Part shown: one piece after another, positions 34,906 to 44,084 of the stretch
How the letters are laid out: each line of letters starts with the position of its first letter
Numbering within the stretch: the first letter of the stretch is position 1
NCBI RefSeq assembly: GCF_000688235.1
Contig: NZ_JHYO01000009.1
Span: 1 to 64,000 of the forward strand
Direction of reading: 5' to 3'
DNA length: 64,000 nt
From: Terasakiella pusilla DSM 6293
Lineage (GTDB): Bacteria; Pseudomonadota; Alphaproteobacteria; Rhodospirillales; Terasakiellaceae
Notes under the pieces: generated by a model
Told to the model about the DNA's origin: nothing
Seen by the model: the letters and a program-made list of their open reading frames with translations, nothing else
Database searches by the model: none
Made by a program: the position numbers and the translations under genes

Positions 34906-36086
34906 GCAAAGCTGTTATCGTATCCACAGCACGTACCCCCATCGGCAAAGCCTATCGCGGTGCTTTTAACAACCTTGCCGGCCCCTCGCTTGCTGCCCAT
35001 GCCATGAAAGCGGCAGTGGAACGTGCAAAGATTGATCCGGCCCAGATTGAAGATGTGATCATGGGCTGTGCCTTGACCCAAGGCTCAACGGGGGTGAACG
35101 TGGCGCGCCATGCGGCACTTGCGGCAGGGTTTGGCGTTGGGGTGGCGGGCGCAACGGTGGATCGCCAATGTGCCTCCGGTCTGTCAGCCATTGCCATGGC
35201 GTCAACACAAGTGGCGTGTGGGGATGCGGATGTGGTACTGGCTGGCGGGATGGATAGCATCAGTCTGGTCCAGAACGAACATTTTGATATGTATCGCTAC
35301 AAAGACCCGGCGGTGGAAAGAGACATGCCATCCTATTATGACAGTATGTTGGAAACGGCCCAAACGGTTGCGCGTGCATATAACGTGAGCCGTGATGAAC
35401 AGGACATCTATGCCTTGTTAAGCCAACAACGAACGGCAAATGCGCAAGCTGCGGGCCTGTTTGCGAAGGAGATTATCCCCGTCACTGCCACAAAAATGAA
35501 TGTGGATCGTGAAACGGGCGAAACATCTTATGAAGAGGTCGTGTTATCCGCTGATGAATGTAATCGCCCGCAAACCACCCTTGAACAACTGGGGAGCCTG
35601 AAACCGGTGATGGGGGAGGGAACCAGCATCACCGCAGGCAATGCCAGTCAGCTCTCAGATGGTGCTAGTGCTATGGTGGTGATGGACGCAAAAGTCGCAG
35701 AACAGCAAGGCCTGTCGCCCTTGGGGGCGATGATCGGCATGGTGAGTTGTGGCTGCGAGCCGGGGGAAATGGGGATCGGTCCGGTCTATGCCATTCCCAA
35801 GCTTTTGAAACGTCACGGTTTAAGTATGGATGACATTGGCTTGTGGGAGATCAACGAGGCCTTTGCCTCCCAGCTTGTTTATTGCCGCGACCATCTGAAC
35901 ATCCCACACGATCGTTTGAATGTGAACGGCGGGGCAATCTCCATCGGGCACCCTTATGGGATGACGGGGGCGCGCATGGCGGGGCATGTCTTGTTGGAAG
36001 GCAAGCGCCGGGGTGTCAAATATGGCGTCGTCAGCATGTGTGTTGGTGGCGGTCAGGGATCGGCTGGATTGTTTGAAATCTACTAA
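34902..36086 (+). CDS. Acetyl-CoA C-acyltransferase (thiolase) of the amino-acid cluster
   Basis: This 394-residue thiolase has the nucleophile Cys90 in DRQCASG, the GHP histidine His350 and Cys380 in CVGGGQG. It overlaps the deacylase gene by four bases and follows GGAGC. It is the last gene of the operon and would split the beta-ketoacyl-CoA made by the CoA-transferase. It resembles the other two thiolases in the window only moderately and is not paired with a FadB-type gene. Confidence 0.92.
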   Translation: MSKAVIVSTARTPIGKAYRGAFNNLAGPSLAAHAMKAAVERAKIDPAQIEDVIMGCALTQGSTGVNVARHAALAAGFGVGVAGATVDRQCASGLSAIAMASTQVACGDADVVLAGGMDSISLVQNEHFDMYRYKDPAVERDMPSYYDSMLETAQTVARAYNVSRDEQDIYALLSQQRTANAQAAGLFAKEIIPVTATKMNVDRETGETSYEEVVLSADECNRPQTTLEQLGSLKPVMGEGTSITAGNASQLSDGASAMVVMDAKVAEQQGLSPLGAMIGMVSCGCEPGEMGIGPVYAIPKLLKRHGLSMDDIGLWEINEAFASQLVYCRDHLNIPHDRLNVNGGAISIGHPYGMTGARMAGHVLLEGKRRGVKYGVVSMCVGGGQGSAGLFEIY

Positions 36087-36108
36087 AAGAAAGACCCATG
36101 AAACTTGA

Positions 36109-36136
36109 GGACATCGTTTTCGGTGCCCTTTTTTTT
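36109..36136 (+). terminator. Intrinsic terminator after the thiolase gene
   Basis: GGACATCG (36109-36116) pairs with CGGTGCCC (36121-36128), with one mismatch and one G-U pair, around TTTT, and is followed by eight T residues. It separates the amino-acid operon from the iron-regulated haem operon. Confidence 0.75.
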
Positions 36137-36261
36137 GTGCCGAATCTATGTATGTAAAGGACGAGGCGAGGATGTTTTTAAACTCATGATAGATTTACAT
36201 CTTGAACGCTAAGATCAAAAGATAAAGAAAAACCGCCGTTTCTTGGTAGAAAGCGCAATAT

Positions 36262-36276
36262 TGATAATGATTATCA
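36262..36276. promoter_or_regulatory. Fur box
   Basis: TGATAATGATTATCA is a perfect 7-1-7 inverted repeat (TGATAAT, G, ATTATCA), the classic ferric-uptake-regulator site. A further TGATAAT half-site lies at 36304-36310. It lies just upstream of a TTGACA element and the hemP gene, so the haem operon should be repressed when iron is plentiful. Confidence 0.9.
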
Positions 36277-36283
36277 TTAAATA

Positions 36284-36310
36284 TTGACATGCTAATCTAT
36301 TATTGATAAT
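36284..36310 (+). promoter_or_regulatory. Candidate haem-operon promoter
   Basis: TTGACA (36284-36289) is a consensus -35. The best -10 is GATAAT (36305-36310), at a short 15-base spacing, and it coincides with the Fur half-site. Fur bound here would block RNA polymerase. Confidence 0.5.
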
Positions 36311-36376
36311 CACTCGCAATAAGTTGAGTCTATATGGACTTTCACACAGATGGAATACCGAAAAGGAAGCAACGTA

Positions 36377-36529
36377 ATGAACGATGGCAAGCGTGAGGTC
36401 ACCCTTTCAAATAATAAGATTGAAAGCCGTGAACTATTCTTGGAAATGCGAGAGCTCACAATCGTTCATAACAACGAAGAATATAAACTTCGTATCACTG
36501 GAAACAGTAAGCTTATTTTGACGAAATAA
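36377..36529 (+). CDS. hemP: Hemin uptake protein HemP
   Basis: This 50-residue protein ends in the HemP family pattern: SREL, then IVHNNEEYKLRIT and the C-terminal GNSKLILTK. HemP proteins are short, often overlooked, and regularly precede haem receptor genes; in some proteobacteria they are needed for expression of the receptor gene (family knowledge). The start follows AAAAGGAAG at 36361-36369. It is about 100 bases downstream of the Fur box and 95 bases before the receptor gene. It was too short for a 60-residue ORF cut-off. Confidence 0.9.
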   Translation: MNDGKREVTLSNNKIESRELFLEMRELTIVHNNEEYKLRITGNSKLILTK

Positions 36530-36624
36530 CGGTCAGTAGCCAGCCACCCAAAGCGCCTCCCTTTAAAAATTCGCGCATATAGGCAGCAAGCCACAACCAG
36601 CAACCACACAATAAAGGATCAGTT

Positions 36625-38637
36625 ATGCAGAAAAAACTGCAACTGGCGTTTGGTGCTGCCTTGTTGTCTACAACATGTCTTACCAATGCCTCTGCGCAAG
36701 AAGCGCAAACTCTTAAGGTGAATTCCTCATTGGATGAGGTAACGGTTTACGCAACCCGTTCCGAAGCCAACGTTTTTGATGTTCCGGCTATGGTGTCCAC
36801 GGTCAATACAGAAGCAGCAGGCGTTGCTACATCCGGCACGATCTCTCAGGTGTTGGATCAGGTGCCGGGTGTTACCGTCGTGGGCGGCCCGCGTCGTGCT
36901 GCACAAATTGTGACGATCCGCGGGTTTGATAGCGATGCTATTTTGACCATGGTCGATGATCGTCGTCAAAACTTTGAATCGGGCCACGACGGGCGTATTT
37001 TTATTGATCCTGCGTTGTTGAAGTCGGTTGAAGTGGTTAAGGGCGGGGCGTCCGCGATTTATGGCGGTGGTGCCGTTGGTGGTGTTGTCGCGTTTAAGAC
37101 CAAAGATGCCGCTGATTTGCTGGAACCGGGTGAAAAAATGGGGGCGTTGACCTCCCTTGGCTATCGCAGTGCAACGGGTGAGTTTAGTGCCACACAAGCA
37201 GCCTATGGCCGCACGGAAAATCTCGATCTGTTGGCAAGCTTGAACTACCGCAAGGCCGGTGACGTACAGATGGGCGCGGCCGTCCATAGTATTGGCAGCA
37301 ATGATCTGCCCGCACGTGATCGTTTGAAATCGGGTCTGGTTAAAGCCGGGCTGACATTCGGTGATTATCATACTGTAAGTGCCAACATTCATCGTCTGGA
37401 CCAAGATAGTGAAGAACCGTCCACGAACAGTGGGGTGACAACATCGTCTAACGCGACTGTCGATAAAGAAATTGATGACCTGCAACTGGGGCTGAAATAC
37501 GCCTATGATAATCCAGACAACAATTGGCTGAAGCCAAGTGTGCATGTCTATCGGAACCGCAGCGAAGTTTTTGAAACAGATTTGACGGGCAGTCGTGCAG
37601 GCCGCGAGAAGATGCGCCGCATGACCACAGTTGGTTTTACCGCTGACAACCAGTCTATCTTGTCTGTATCTGATGCACATAGCCACACTTTATCGTACGG
37701 TGTGGAATATTATACCGACAAACAAGACGGTGAAAGTAACAGTACGGCCTTTGGTGGGGTGCCGAATGCAGAAGGTCAGGCTTATGGTGTCTATCTGCAG
37801 GATCAAATTGATGTGAATACAGGCGCGGGTGAGTTGTCTATCATTCCTGCGCTGCGTTATGACAAATATAAAAGTGATGATGAAGACGGCAATTCTTTGA
37901 ATGAAGGGGCTGCTTCGCCAAAACTGTCTTTGAGCTATAAGCCGGTTGAACAACTGATGCTGTTCGGGAGCTGGTCCAAGGCATTTCGTGCACCAAACCT
38001 GACGGAAGTTTATGCCGATGGTCAGCACTGGTTTGGCAACAACTTCCAAGCAAACCCGGATTTGAAGCCGGAAACCGTGACAACCATTGAAGTGGGGGCG
38101 GGCGTTGATTTTAAGGAACTGTTGAGTAGCAATGACCGTCTGCAAGTCAAAGGAAGCATGTTTAGAGCCCGTGGCGAAGATTTTATTGATCAGGAAATCA
38201 CGGCGACAACCACAAAATACATCAACATTGACAAGGCCGAGCTGAAAGGTTGGGAGTTGGAAGCCAAGTACGGTTTTGCCCCGTTTACTGCCAGTGCGGG
38301 CCTGAGCTATGTGCGTGCGCGCAACAAGGTGACGGATAAATATCTGGAAGCTAGCGAGCCGCTGACCCTGACCACGGGTCTGAGCTATGATGTGGCCTCG
38401 ATCGATAGTACCTTTGGTTGGAACGCGAAATTTTCTGACCAGAACCATGAAACGGCAACAGCAAGCCTGCGCAAAGATGGCTATGCGGTTCATGACATCT
38501 ATTATCGCTACCAGCCGACCAACAATCTGATTGTTGATCTGGGGATCGATAACGTCTTTGACGAAGCCTATAAAGCCAGCACAACCCTTTATGAAGAAGG
38601 GCGCAGCTTTGTCGGCAAGGTTACCTATAAATGGTAG
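36625..38637 (+). CDS. hmuR: TonB-dependent haem receptor
   Basis: This 670-residue outer-membrane receptor has a signal peptide to about residue 24, a TonB box (EVTVYA at 38-43) and a plug domain with GVTVVGGPRRAAQIVTIRGF. Its barrel carries the haem-receptor FRAP motif (454-457) and NPDL motif (477-480), with His468 between them; this FRAP-His-NPxL arrangement marks haem/haemoglobin receptors. A plug histidine lies in SGHDGRIF. The chain ends VTYKW, as expected for an outer-membrane barrel. AAAGGA precedes the ATG. Its final bases overlap the tonB start. The exact haem source (free haem or haemoproteins) is not known. Confidence 0.94.
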   Translation: MQKKLQLAFGAALLSTTCLTNASAQEAQTLKVNSSLDEVTVYATRSEANVFDVPAMVSTVNTEAAGVATSGTISQVLDQVPGVTVVGGPRRAAQIVTIRGFDSDAILTMVDDRRQNFESGHDGRIFIDPALLKSVEVVKGGASAIYGGGAVGGVVAFKTKDAADLLEPGEKMGALTSLGYRSATGEFSATQAAYGRTENLDLLASLNYRKAGDVQMGAAVHSIGSNDLPARDRLKSGLVKAGLTFGDYHTVSANIHRLDQDSEEPSTNSGVTTSSNATVDKEIDDLQLGLKYAYDNPDNNWLKPSVHVYRNRSEVFETDLTGSRAGREKMRRMTTVGFTADNQSILSVSDAHSHTLSYGVEYYTDKQDGESNSTAFGGVPNAEGQAYGVYLQDQIDVNTGAGELSIIPALRYDKYKSDDEDGNSLNEGAASPKLSLSYKPVEQLMLFGSWSKAFRAPNLTEVYADGQHWFGNNFQANPDLKPETVTTIEVGAGVDFKELLSSNDRLQVKGSMFRARGEDFIDQEITATTTKYINIDKAELKGWELEAKYGFAPFTASAGLSYVRARNKVTDKYLEASEPLTLTTGLSYDVASIDSTFGWNAKFSDQNHETATASLRKDGYAVHDIYYRYQPTNNLIVDLGIDNVFDEAYKASTTLYEEGRSFVGKVTYKW

Positions 38638-39389
38638 CCGCAACCGTCATAGGTGAGGATAAAGCTGTCAGGTGGCTCGGCTACCTGACGGCTTCGTCCT
38701 GTCTGGTGTTTGCGCTGGCAACCTATATCGAATTGGCAAAACCACAGCCTGTCTTGTCTGTGCCTCAGGTCTTGAAGGTCAGTCTAAAAACCTTGGCAGC
38801 CCCTAAACAGGTGGTCGAGGTTGCTGCCGCTCCGGTCGCACCGGTGCAACCCGTACAGCCCAAAACCCCGCCTGTGGTCAGCCAAAAGCAAGCGGTGAAA
38901 AAGGTTGCACCAATCCAAAAACACGAACCTGTAAAACCGGCTCCTGTTGTTGCGAAGGTGCAGCCGAAGTTGGTTGAAAAAGTGGTGCCCCCTGCAAAAC
39001 CAACCCCGCCTAAACCCGTTTTAAAAACCGACCCTAAGCCACAGCCCGTGGTGAAAAAGACGCCAGCCCCCAAGACAGTTTCACCTGTTGAAACAACGAC
39101 TAATAATAAGGGTAAAGACAAGGCAACGGTTATTCAAAACGCAAGCTATCGCAAGCAAGTGCCGCCAGTCTATCCGCGTCGCGCGTTTGATTTGGGTCAG
39201 CAAGGTGTTGTGATGTTGCATGCCGAGGTCATGCCCAATGGCAAGCCCAAGACATTAAAGGTTTTTAAGTCCTCAGGTCATCGCCTGTTGGATAAAGCGG
39301 CCCTGTCTGCCGTCAAGAAATGGGAATTTGAGACAGACCCAACACAAGTGACATGGGTTAGTGTCCCGGTCCGTTTCGTCATCAACTAA
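38631..39389 (+). CDS. tonB: TonB-family protein dedicated to haem uptake
   Basis: This 252-residue TonB protein has a single N-terminal membrane anchor (about 15-31), a long proline/lysine-rich periplasmic spacer (about 45-155) and a C-terminal TonB domain (SYRKQVPPVYPRRAFDLG to the end). It passes proton-motive energy from ExbBD to the haem receptor. The start overlaps the receptor gene by seven bases. Having its own TonB in the operon suggests a system separate from other TonB-dependent receptors. Confidence 0.9.
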   Translation: MVAATVIGEDKAVRWLGYLTASSCLVFALATYIELAKPQPVLSVPQVLKVSLKTLAAPKQVVEVAAAPVAPVQPVQPKTPPVVSQKQAVKKVAPIQKHEPVKPAPVVAKVQPKLVEKVVPPAKPTPPKPVLKTDPKPQPVVKKTPAPKTVSPVETTTNNKGKDKATVIQNASYRKQVPPVYPRRAFDLGQQGVVMLHAEVMPNGKPKTLKVFKSSGHRLLDKAALSAVKKWEFETDPTQVTWVSVPVRFVIN

Positions 39390-39412
39390 TTTTTTGAACA
39401 AGGAAACTTCAC

Positions 39413-40477
39413 ATGAATGCACAAGAAATTTTGGATAAAATGGCAGCCATCAAAGCTGATAATCCTAAAATGTACGCTCGTAATCTCGCACAGGAAATCG
39501 GTGTTTCTGAAGGAGAGCTGGTCGCCGCCCAAGTCGGTGACAAAATCATCCGCTTGAAGCCGGAGATGGAAGAGATCCTGCAAAGCCTGGAACCACTCGG
39601 TCGCCTGATGGCCCTGACCCGCAATGAGTCTTGTGTGATTGAACGCAAGGGCGTTTACAAAGGCGGGCGTTTTTACAAGCATGGCAAAATGTCCATGGGC
39701 CTGTTTGTGGATCAAAAAGGCATCGATCTGCGCTTGATCATGATGCATTGGAAATTTGCGTTTGCTGTCGAAGATGCTGCGAAAGGAAACTTCAGCCTGC
39801 AATTCTTCAACCAAGCGGGGGAAGCACTACACAAAATCTATCTGACAGATACGTCTGACAAAGCGGCCTATGAGGCCTTGGTTGAGACGTTTAAAGCCGA
39901 AGATCAATGTCCCGGTATCGCGGTCGAGCCGATGGGTGATGAGCCTGCCACCAAGGAAGATGGCGATGTCAACTGGCAAGGCCTGCGCGATCATTGGGAA
40001 AACCTAAAAGACGTGCACGACTTTCACCCCATGCTGCGTAAATACAAAGTCAGCCGCGAGCAGGCTTTTCGCAAAATTGGCGAAGACTTCGCCTATGCGG
40101 TTGAAAATGACTCTGCACGCCGTGTGCTGGAGCTGGCAAAAGAAAAACAGTGCGAGATTATGTCCTTTGTCGGCAACAAGGGCTGCATTGAGATCAACAC
40201 CAGTATCCCTGACAAATTGATGGAGCGCGGCCCGTGGTTTAACGTGCTGGACCCGGACTTTAACCTGCACCTGAACGAAGACATGATCGCGCGCAGTTGG
40301 GTGACCAAAAAACCGACCAAAGACGGGATCGTCACGTCTTTGGAAGTTGTGGATCAAGACGGCAATATCATCATCACTTTCTACGGTCAGCGTCTGGAAG
40401 GTCAGCCGGAATTGCCGAAATGGCGCGAGATTGTTGAGGCGCTGACAAAGAAAGAAATGGTCAATGCTGCCGAGTAA
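39413..40477 (+). CDS. hmuS: HemS/HmuS-type haem-handling protein
   Basis: This 354-residue cytoplasmic protein is of the HemS/HmuS/PhuS family. It consists of two repeats of the HemS domain: RNESCVIERKGVY and GLFVDQKGIDLRLIM in the first half, GNKGCIEINTSIPDK and LNEDMIARSWVTKKP in the second. Members bind imported haem and pass it on or degrade it. AAGGAAAC precedes the start. It sits between tonB and exbB, an order that varies among species. The end overlaps exbB by 14 bases. Confidence 0.92.
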   Translation: MNAQEILDKMAAIKADNPKMYARNLAQEIGVSEGELVAAQVGDKIIRLKPEMEEILQSLEPLGRLMALTRNESCVIERKGVYKGGRFYKHGKMSMGLFVDQKGIDLRLIMMHWKFAFAVEDAAKGNFSLQFFNQAGEALHKIYLTDTSDKAAYEALVETFKAEDQCPGIAVEPMGDEPATKEDGDVNWQGLRDHWENLKDVHDFHPMLRKYKVSREQAFRKIGEDFAYAVENDSARRVLELAKEKQCEIMSFVGNKGCIEINTSIPDKLMERGPWFNVLDPDFNLHLNEDMIARSWVTKKPTKDGIVTSLEVVDQDGNIIITFYGQRLEGQPELPKWREIVEALTKKEMVNAAE

Positions 40478-41027
40478 CCTTGAGCTACCTGCGTGGTTTG
40501 ACTTGCTTGGTCTGATGGGAGGGCCGCTGGTGTTATGTGCACTGGCGGTCGTCGCCATCGCGCTGGAACGTTTTGTCTTTTACATCAAGTTGAGTGTCAG
40601 ATGGTCATCCTATTATGACAATGTTGCACGTCATATCGAACGATTGAAAGACCACCCCAAAGACTTGCGTGATGAAGTTGCAAGCCAGATCGTGCAGGAA
40701 ATTCGTAAAAGCTTTTTCTCCGGCATTAATCTGTTGCGCACCATTTCGGTGATTAGTCCCTTGTTGGGGCTGTTGGGGACGATCCTTGGGATCATTACGG
40801 CGTTTAAGGTGATTGCGATGCAGACCGGTCCAGTGTCCCCGAACATGATCGCGGACGGATTGTGGGAGGCCATGCTGACGACGGCGGTGGGGCTGGTGAT
40901 TGCCTTACCTGCCATTATGACAGCGTATATTTTTAGGTATCTGGCAGATGCCAAGCTGCACAAAATCTGCCTGAAGCTGAACCGTCTGTCTATGTCCTAT
41001 GAGCTGGAAAAATATAAGGACATCTGA
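40464..41027 (+). CDS. exbB: ExbB-type proton channel subunit
   Basis: This 187-residue MotA/TolQ/ExbB-family membrane protein has three predicted helices; the last pair is around LLRTISVISPLLGLLGTILG and AMLTTAVGLVIALPAIMTAY. It forms the proton channel that energises TonB. It overlaps hmuS by 14 bases and exbD by one base (TGATG), so the three are coupled. It is short for ExbB, matching the compact haem-operon type. Confidence 0.92.
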   Translation: MLPSNLELPAWFDLLGLMGGPLVLCALAVVAIALERFVFYIKLSVRWSSYYDNVARHIERLKDHPKDLRDEVASQIVQEIRKSFFSGINLLRTISVISPLLGLLGTILGIITAFKVIAMQTGPVSPNMIADGLWEAMLTTAVGLVIALPAIMTAYIFRYLADAKLHKICLKLNRLSMSYELEKYKDI

Positions 41028-41452
41028 TGATCAAGCTGGATGAAACCGACGATACTGTGTTGAGCGACATTGCACCGGACTTAACGCCCATGCTGGATAT
41101 TCTGTTTATCCTGCTGGTGTTTTTTATTTTGACGGCGGGTGCGGTGTTTCAATCATTGGAACTGACCCTGCCGGAAAATGTCAGCGAGGAATTGGAGCTG
41201 GCACATGAGCCGAAACACATCATGCTTGAAATCCGCCCGCAGAATTATGCGCTGGACGGGGAAGAATTTTTGACCCTTGAAGACCTGAAAGATCGGGTCA
41301 GCAAGGCTGTACGGGCCAAACCCGATTACGAATTGATCGTGGCAGGCGATAAACAGGCGTCGATTGAACGGTTGTTAAACGTTCTCACGTACCTGCAATC
41401 CCAAGGGATCGATGCCGCCAATATACTGATGCAAAAGGATATGTCGAAATGA
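41027..41452 (+). CDS. exbD: ExbD-type proton channel subunit
   Basis: This 141-residue ExbD/TolR protein has a single N-terminal membrane helix (about 22-44) preceded by the functional aspartate in LTPMLDILFILLVF, and a periplasmic domain. It completes the ExbB-ExbD complex that powers TonB. The start overlaps exbB and the end overlaps hmuT by four bases. Confidence 0.92.
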   Translation: MIKLDETDDTVLSDIAPDLTPMLDILFILLVFFILTAGAVFQSLELTLPENVSEELELAHEPKHIMLEIRPQNYALDGEEFLTLEDLKDRVSKAVRAKPDYELIVAGDKQASIERLLNVLTYLQSQGIDAANILMQKDMSK

Positions 41453-42291
41453 GACTGCCGCTTTTTTTATTGCTTACTTTCATTTTTGTGGCCCCTGTTT
41501 CGGCAGATGAGGCAAACCGGATCGTCTCCATTGACGGGGCGAATACGGAAATTCTGTATGCTTTGGGCATGGGGGATAAAATCGTCGGCACGGATACCAC
41601 CAGCACCTATCCAGAAGAAGCGACAAAGACCGAGAAAGTCGGCTATATGCGTGCTTTATCTGTGGAAGGGGTGTTGTCCTTAAAACCCGATATGGTGATT
41701 TTAAGTGACGAAGCCGGGCCACCACCCGTGTTGGCGCAGCTTAAACAGGTGGGCGTGAAACTGGTTTCGGTGAAAGCAGGGCGCACCATCGAAGATATCC
41801 GTAAAAATGTGATCCAGATTGCAAGCGAAGTTAACGCAGACGCCGCAGGTGTTGAGCTGGTCAAACGCATTGATGCGGACCTGATTGCGCTAAATACGGC
41901 CATTCGCGCACATGCAACCGTCCCGCGTTTGATGTTTATCCTGCAACATGGCGGCGGTGCGCCGATGGTGGCTGGCACAAAGACCGCCGCAGACAGTATC
42001 ATCAAACTGGCGGGTGCTGAAAATGTGGTGGCAGATTATGAAGGCTATAAACCACTTACACCCGAAGCGGCTGTTAAAATGCAGCCGGATTATATTCTGG
42101 TGACAAATATGGGGCTGGATCAGGCGGGGGGATTGGATGCCTTTGCCGATATCCCCGGTGTCAACCTGACCGACGCAGCGAAAGAAAAACGCATCATCGC
42201 CATGGACTCTTTGTACCTGTTAGGGTTTGGTCCGCGCACCGCTGAGGCGGCCTTGAAATTGCGACAGCAGTTTGGCGCAGGCCAGTCATGA
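41449..42291 (+). CDS. hmuT: Haem ABC transporter binding protein HmuT
   Basis: This 280-residue periplasmic binding protein is of the cobalamin/haem type (two lobes joined by a helix). A signal peptide covers about 1-19. RIVSIDGANTEILYALGMGDKIVG is the family start, and VGYMRALSVEGVLSLKPDMVI and MVAGTKTAADSIIKLAG follow. The tyrosine in VGYMRAL is the expected axial haem ligand. It delivers haem to HmuUV. It overlaps exbD and hmuU by four bases each. Confidence 0.92.
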   Translation: MRLPLFLLLTFIFVAPVSADEANRIVSIDGANTEILYALGMGDKIVGTDTTSTYPEEATKTEKVGYMRALSVEGVLSLKPDMVILSDEAGPPPVLAQLKQVGVKLVSVKAGRTIEDIRKNVIQIASEVNADAAGVELVKRIDADLIALNTAIRAHATVPRLMFILQHGGGAPMVAGTKTAADSIIKLAGAENVVADYEGYKPLTPEAAVKMQPDYILVTNMGLDQAGGLDAFADIPGVNLTDAAKEKRIIAMDSLYLLGFGPRTAEAALKLRQQFGAGQS

Positions 42292-43325
42292 AAGAGGCCG
42301 TCATGTCCAACCGATTTATACAACAGGTGTTGAAGACCCAGACGAACGTTTTGTTTTTGATGGGATTGGTCTGTTCTGGCCTGATTGCGGTCAGTGTCGG
42401 GGCGATTGAAATTCCGGTCTTTGGCATTCTGGCAAATAGTCTCGATCAGATGCAGGAAACCGTCCTGACGCAAATCCGTTTACCGCGGGTGTTGTTGGCA
42501 GGGCTGGTCGGGGCTGGCCTTGCCGTTTCGGGTGCGGCCATGCAAGGCCTGTTTCGCAATCCACTGGCAGACCCCGGTTTGATCGGGGTCTCTAGCGGGG
42601 CCGCTTTGGCGGTTGCGGTTTTGATCGTGTTGGGCGGTAAATTTGCAGGCACTTTGGGATTGTACGGGATGAGTGTCGCTGCGTTTTCCGGTGGGTTAGT
42701 GGCGTCCTTGTTGATCTTTCGGATTGCCGCAACATCGGGGACATTTTCTGTCACCTATCTGTTGCTGGCGGGGATCGCGATCAATGCGTTGTCCGGTGCG
42801 GCGACGGGGTTTTTGACCTACCTCAGTGATGATCAGCAATTGCGCACCTTTACCTTTTGGACCATGGGCAGTCTGGGCGGGGCGCTTTGGCCATCGGTGA
42901 TTGTGGCGGCCAGTATTATCCTGCCGACCATCTTTATCCTGATGCGCTATGCCCGCAGCCTGAACGTTTTGATGTTAGGTGAAGATGAGGCCAAGCATCT
43001 GGGGGTCAAGACCAAGGATTTAAAGCGTGTTGTGGTGATTTGCGCAGCCCTGTGTGTGGGGGCGAGTGTCGCGGTTAGCGGCATGATCGGCTTTATCGGC
43101 TTGTTGGTGCCGCATCTGATCCGCTTGATGATCTCGTCTGATCATCGCCAGCTTATCCCGTTGGCAGCAGTGCTGGGGGCGGTTTTGTTGATTTTGGCTG
43201 ATACGTTGGCCCGTGTGGTTGTCGCCCCTTCTGAGATGCCGGTGGGCGTGTTGACCAGCATGATCGGCGGGCCGTTCTTCCTGTGGCTTTTGGTGAGACA
43301 GTTTTCAAATAGGTTTGGCATATGA
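42288..43325 (+). CDS. hmuU: Haem ABC transporter permease HmuU
   Basis: This 345-residue FecCD/BtuC-family permease has about ten helices. Family segments are QIRLPRVLLAGLVGAGLAVS, LFRNPLADPGLIGVSSGAAL and GFIGLLVPHLIRL. It moves haem through the inner membrane. The start overlaps hmuT; an alternative ATG at 42303 has a better GAGG site and may be the true start, giving 340 residues. Confidence 0.93.
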   Translation: MKEAVMSNRFIQQVLKTQTNVLFLMGLVCSGLIAVSVGAIEIPVFGILANSLDQMQETVLTQIRLPRVLLAGLVGAGLAVSGAAMQGLFRNPLADPGLIGVSSGAALAVAVLIVLGGKFAGTLGLYGMSVAAFSGGLVASLLIFRIAATSGTFSVTYLLLAGIAINALSGAATGFLTYLSDDQQLRTFTFWTMGSLGGALWPSVIVAASIILPTIFILMRYARSLNVLMLGEDEAKHLGVKTKDLKRVVVICAALCVGASVAVSGMIGFIGLLVPHLIRLMISSDHRQLIPLAAVLGAVLLILADTLARVVVAPSEMPVGVLTSMIGGPFFLWLLVRQFSNRFGI

Positions 43326-44074
43326 TTGAAGCACAGCATATTTCCTACAGTGTGGGGGAAAAGCACATCCTGCAGGACGTCAACCTGCGCCTGTCCCATG
43401 GCGAGATGTTGGCGATTTTGGGACCGAACGGGGCGGGCAAGTCCACCTTGTTAAAGGTTTTGACGGGAACGTTGACGCCGGATCAGGGGCGCGTGCAGAT
43501 TGATGGGCAGGGGATTGACGAGTATTCCATCCTGCAATTGTCAAAAAAGCGCGCGGTCTTGTCGCAATCCGCCCAGATCACCTTTCCCTTTATCGCGCGT
43601 GAGATTGTGATGATGGGACGATCGCCCCATTTGGTGGATCGCGAAAGTCATGATGATCACCGCATTGTGGATGAGATTTTATATCGCTTGGATGCGGTTG
43701 ATCTCTCAACCCGTATGTTTTCCACCCTATCGGGCGGGGAGCAACAGCGTATCCAGTTTGCCCGTGTGCTGGCCCAAATCTGGGATCAGCAGGGCGCCTA
43801 TCTGTTTTTGGATGAACCGACGTCTGCGCTTGATCTCAAGCAGCAGCTTAACATTGTAGAGTTGGCACGCGAGCTTTCGCATGAGCGGGGCTATGCCGTT
43901 TGCATGATCGTCCATGACTTGAATCTTGCCAGACATTACGCCGATCATGTGATGTTTTTGAAAAACGGTCGCGCGGTTGCTTTTGGCACGCCCGAAGGTG
44001 TTTTACAAACCCGATCGATTGCGGATACATTTGATATCCCCGATGCCTACGCCATGAAGTTTGCCTATACGTGA
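43322..44074 (+). CDS. hmuV: Haem ABC transporter ATPase HmuV
   Basis: This 250-residue ATPase drives HmuU. Walker A is GPNGAGKST at 34-42, the signature is LSGGEQQRIQFARVL, Walker B is YLFLDEPTSALDLK, and the switch histidine is in MIVHDLNLA. It overlaps the permease gene by four bases. Length and motifs are typical of HmuV. Confidence 0.94.
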   Translation: MIEAQHISYSVGEKHILQDVNLRLSHGEMLAILGPNGAGKSTLLKVLTGTLTPDQGRVQIDGQGIDEYSILQLSKKRAVLSQSAQITFPFIAREIVMMGRSPHLVDRESHDDHRIVDEILYRLDAVDLSTRMFSTLSGGEQQRIQFARVLAQIWDQQGAYLFLDEPTSALDLKQQLNIVELARELSHERGYAVCMIVHDLNLARHYADHVMFLKNGRAVAFGTPEGVLQTRSIADTFDIPDAYAMKFAYT

Positions 44075-44084
44075 GGAAAATATA

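Noticed and set aside
36727-38643. Two minus-strand frames of 319 and 317 residues over the haem receptor gene
   Set aside because: Antisense shadows of an unambiguous TonB-dependent receptor; no recognisable domains and no ribosome sites.
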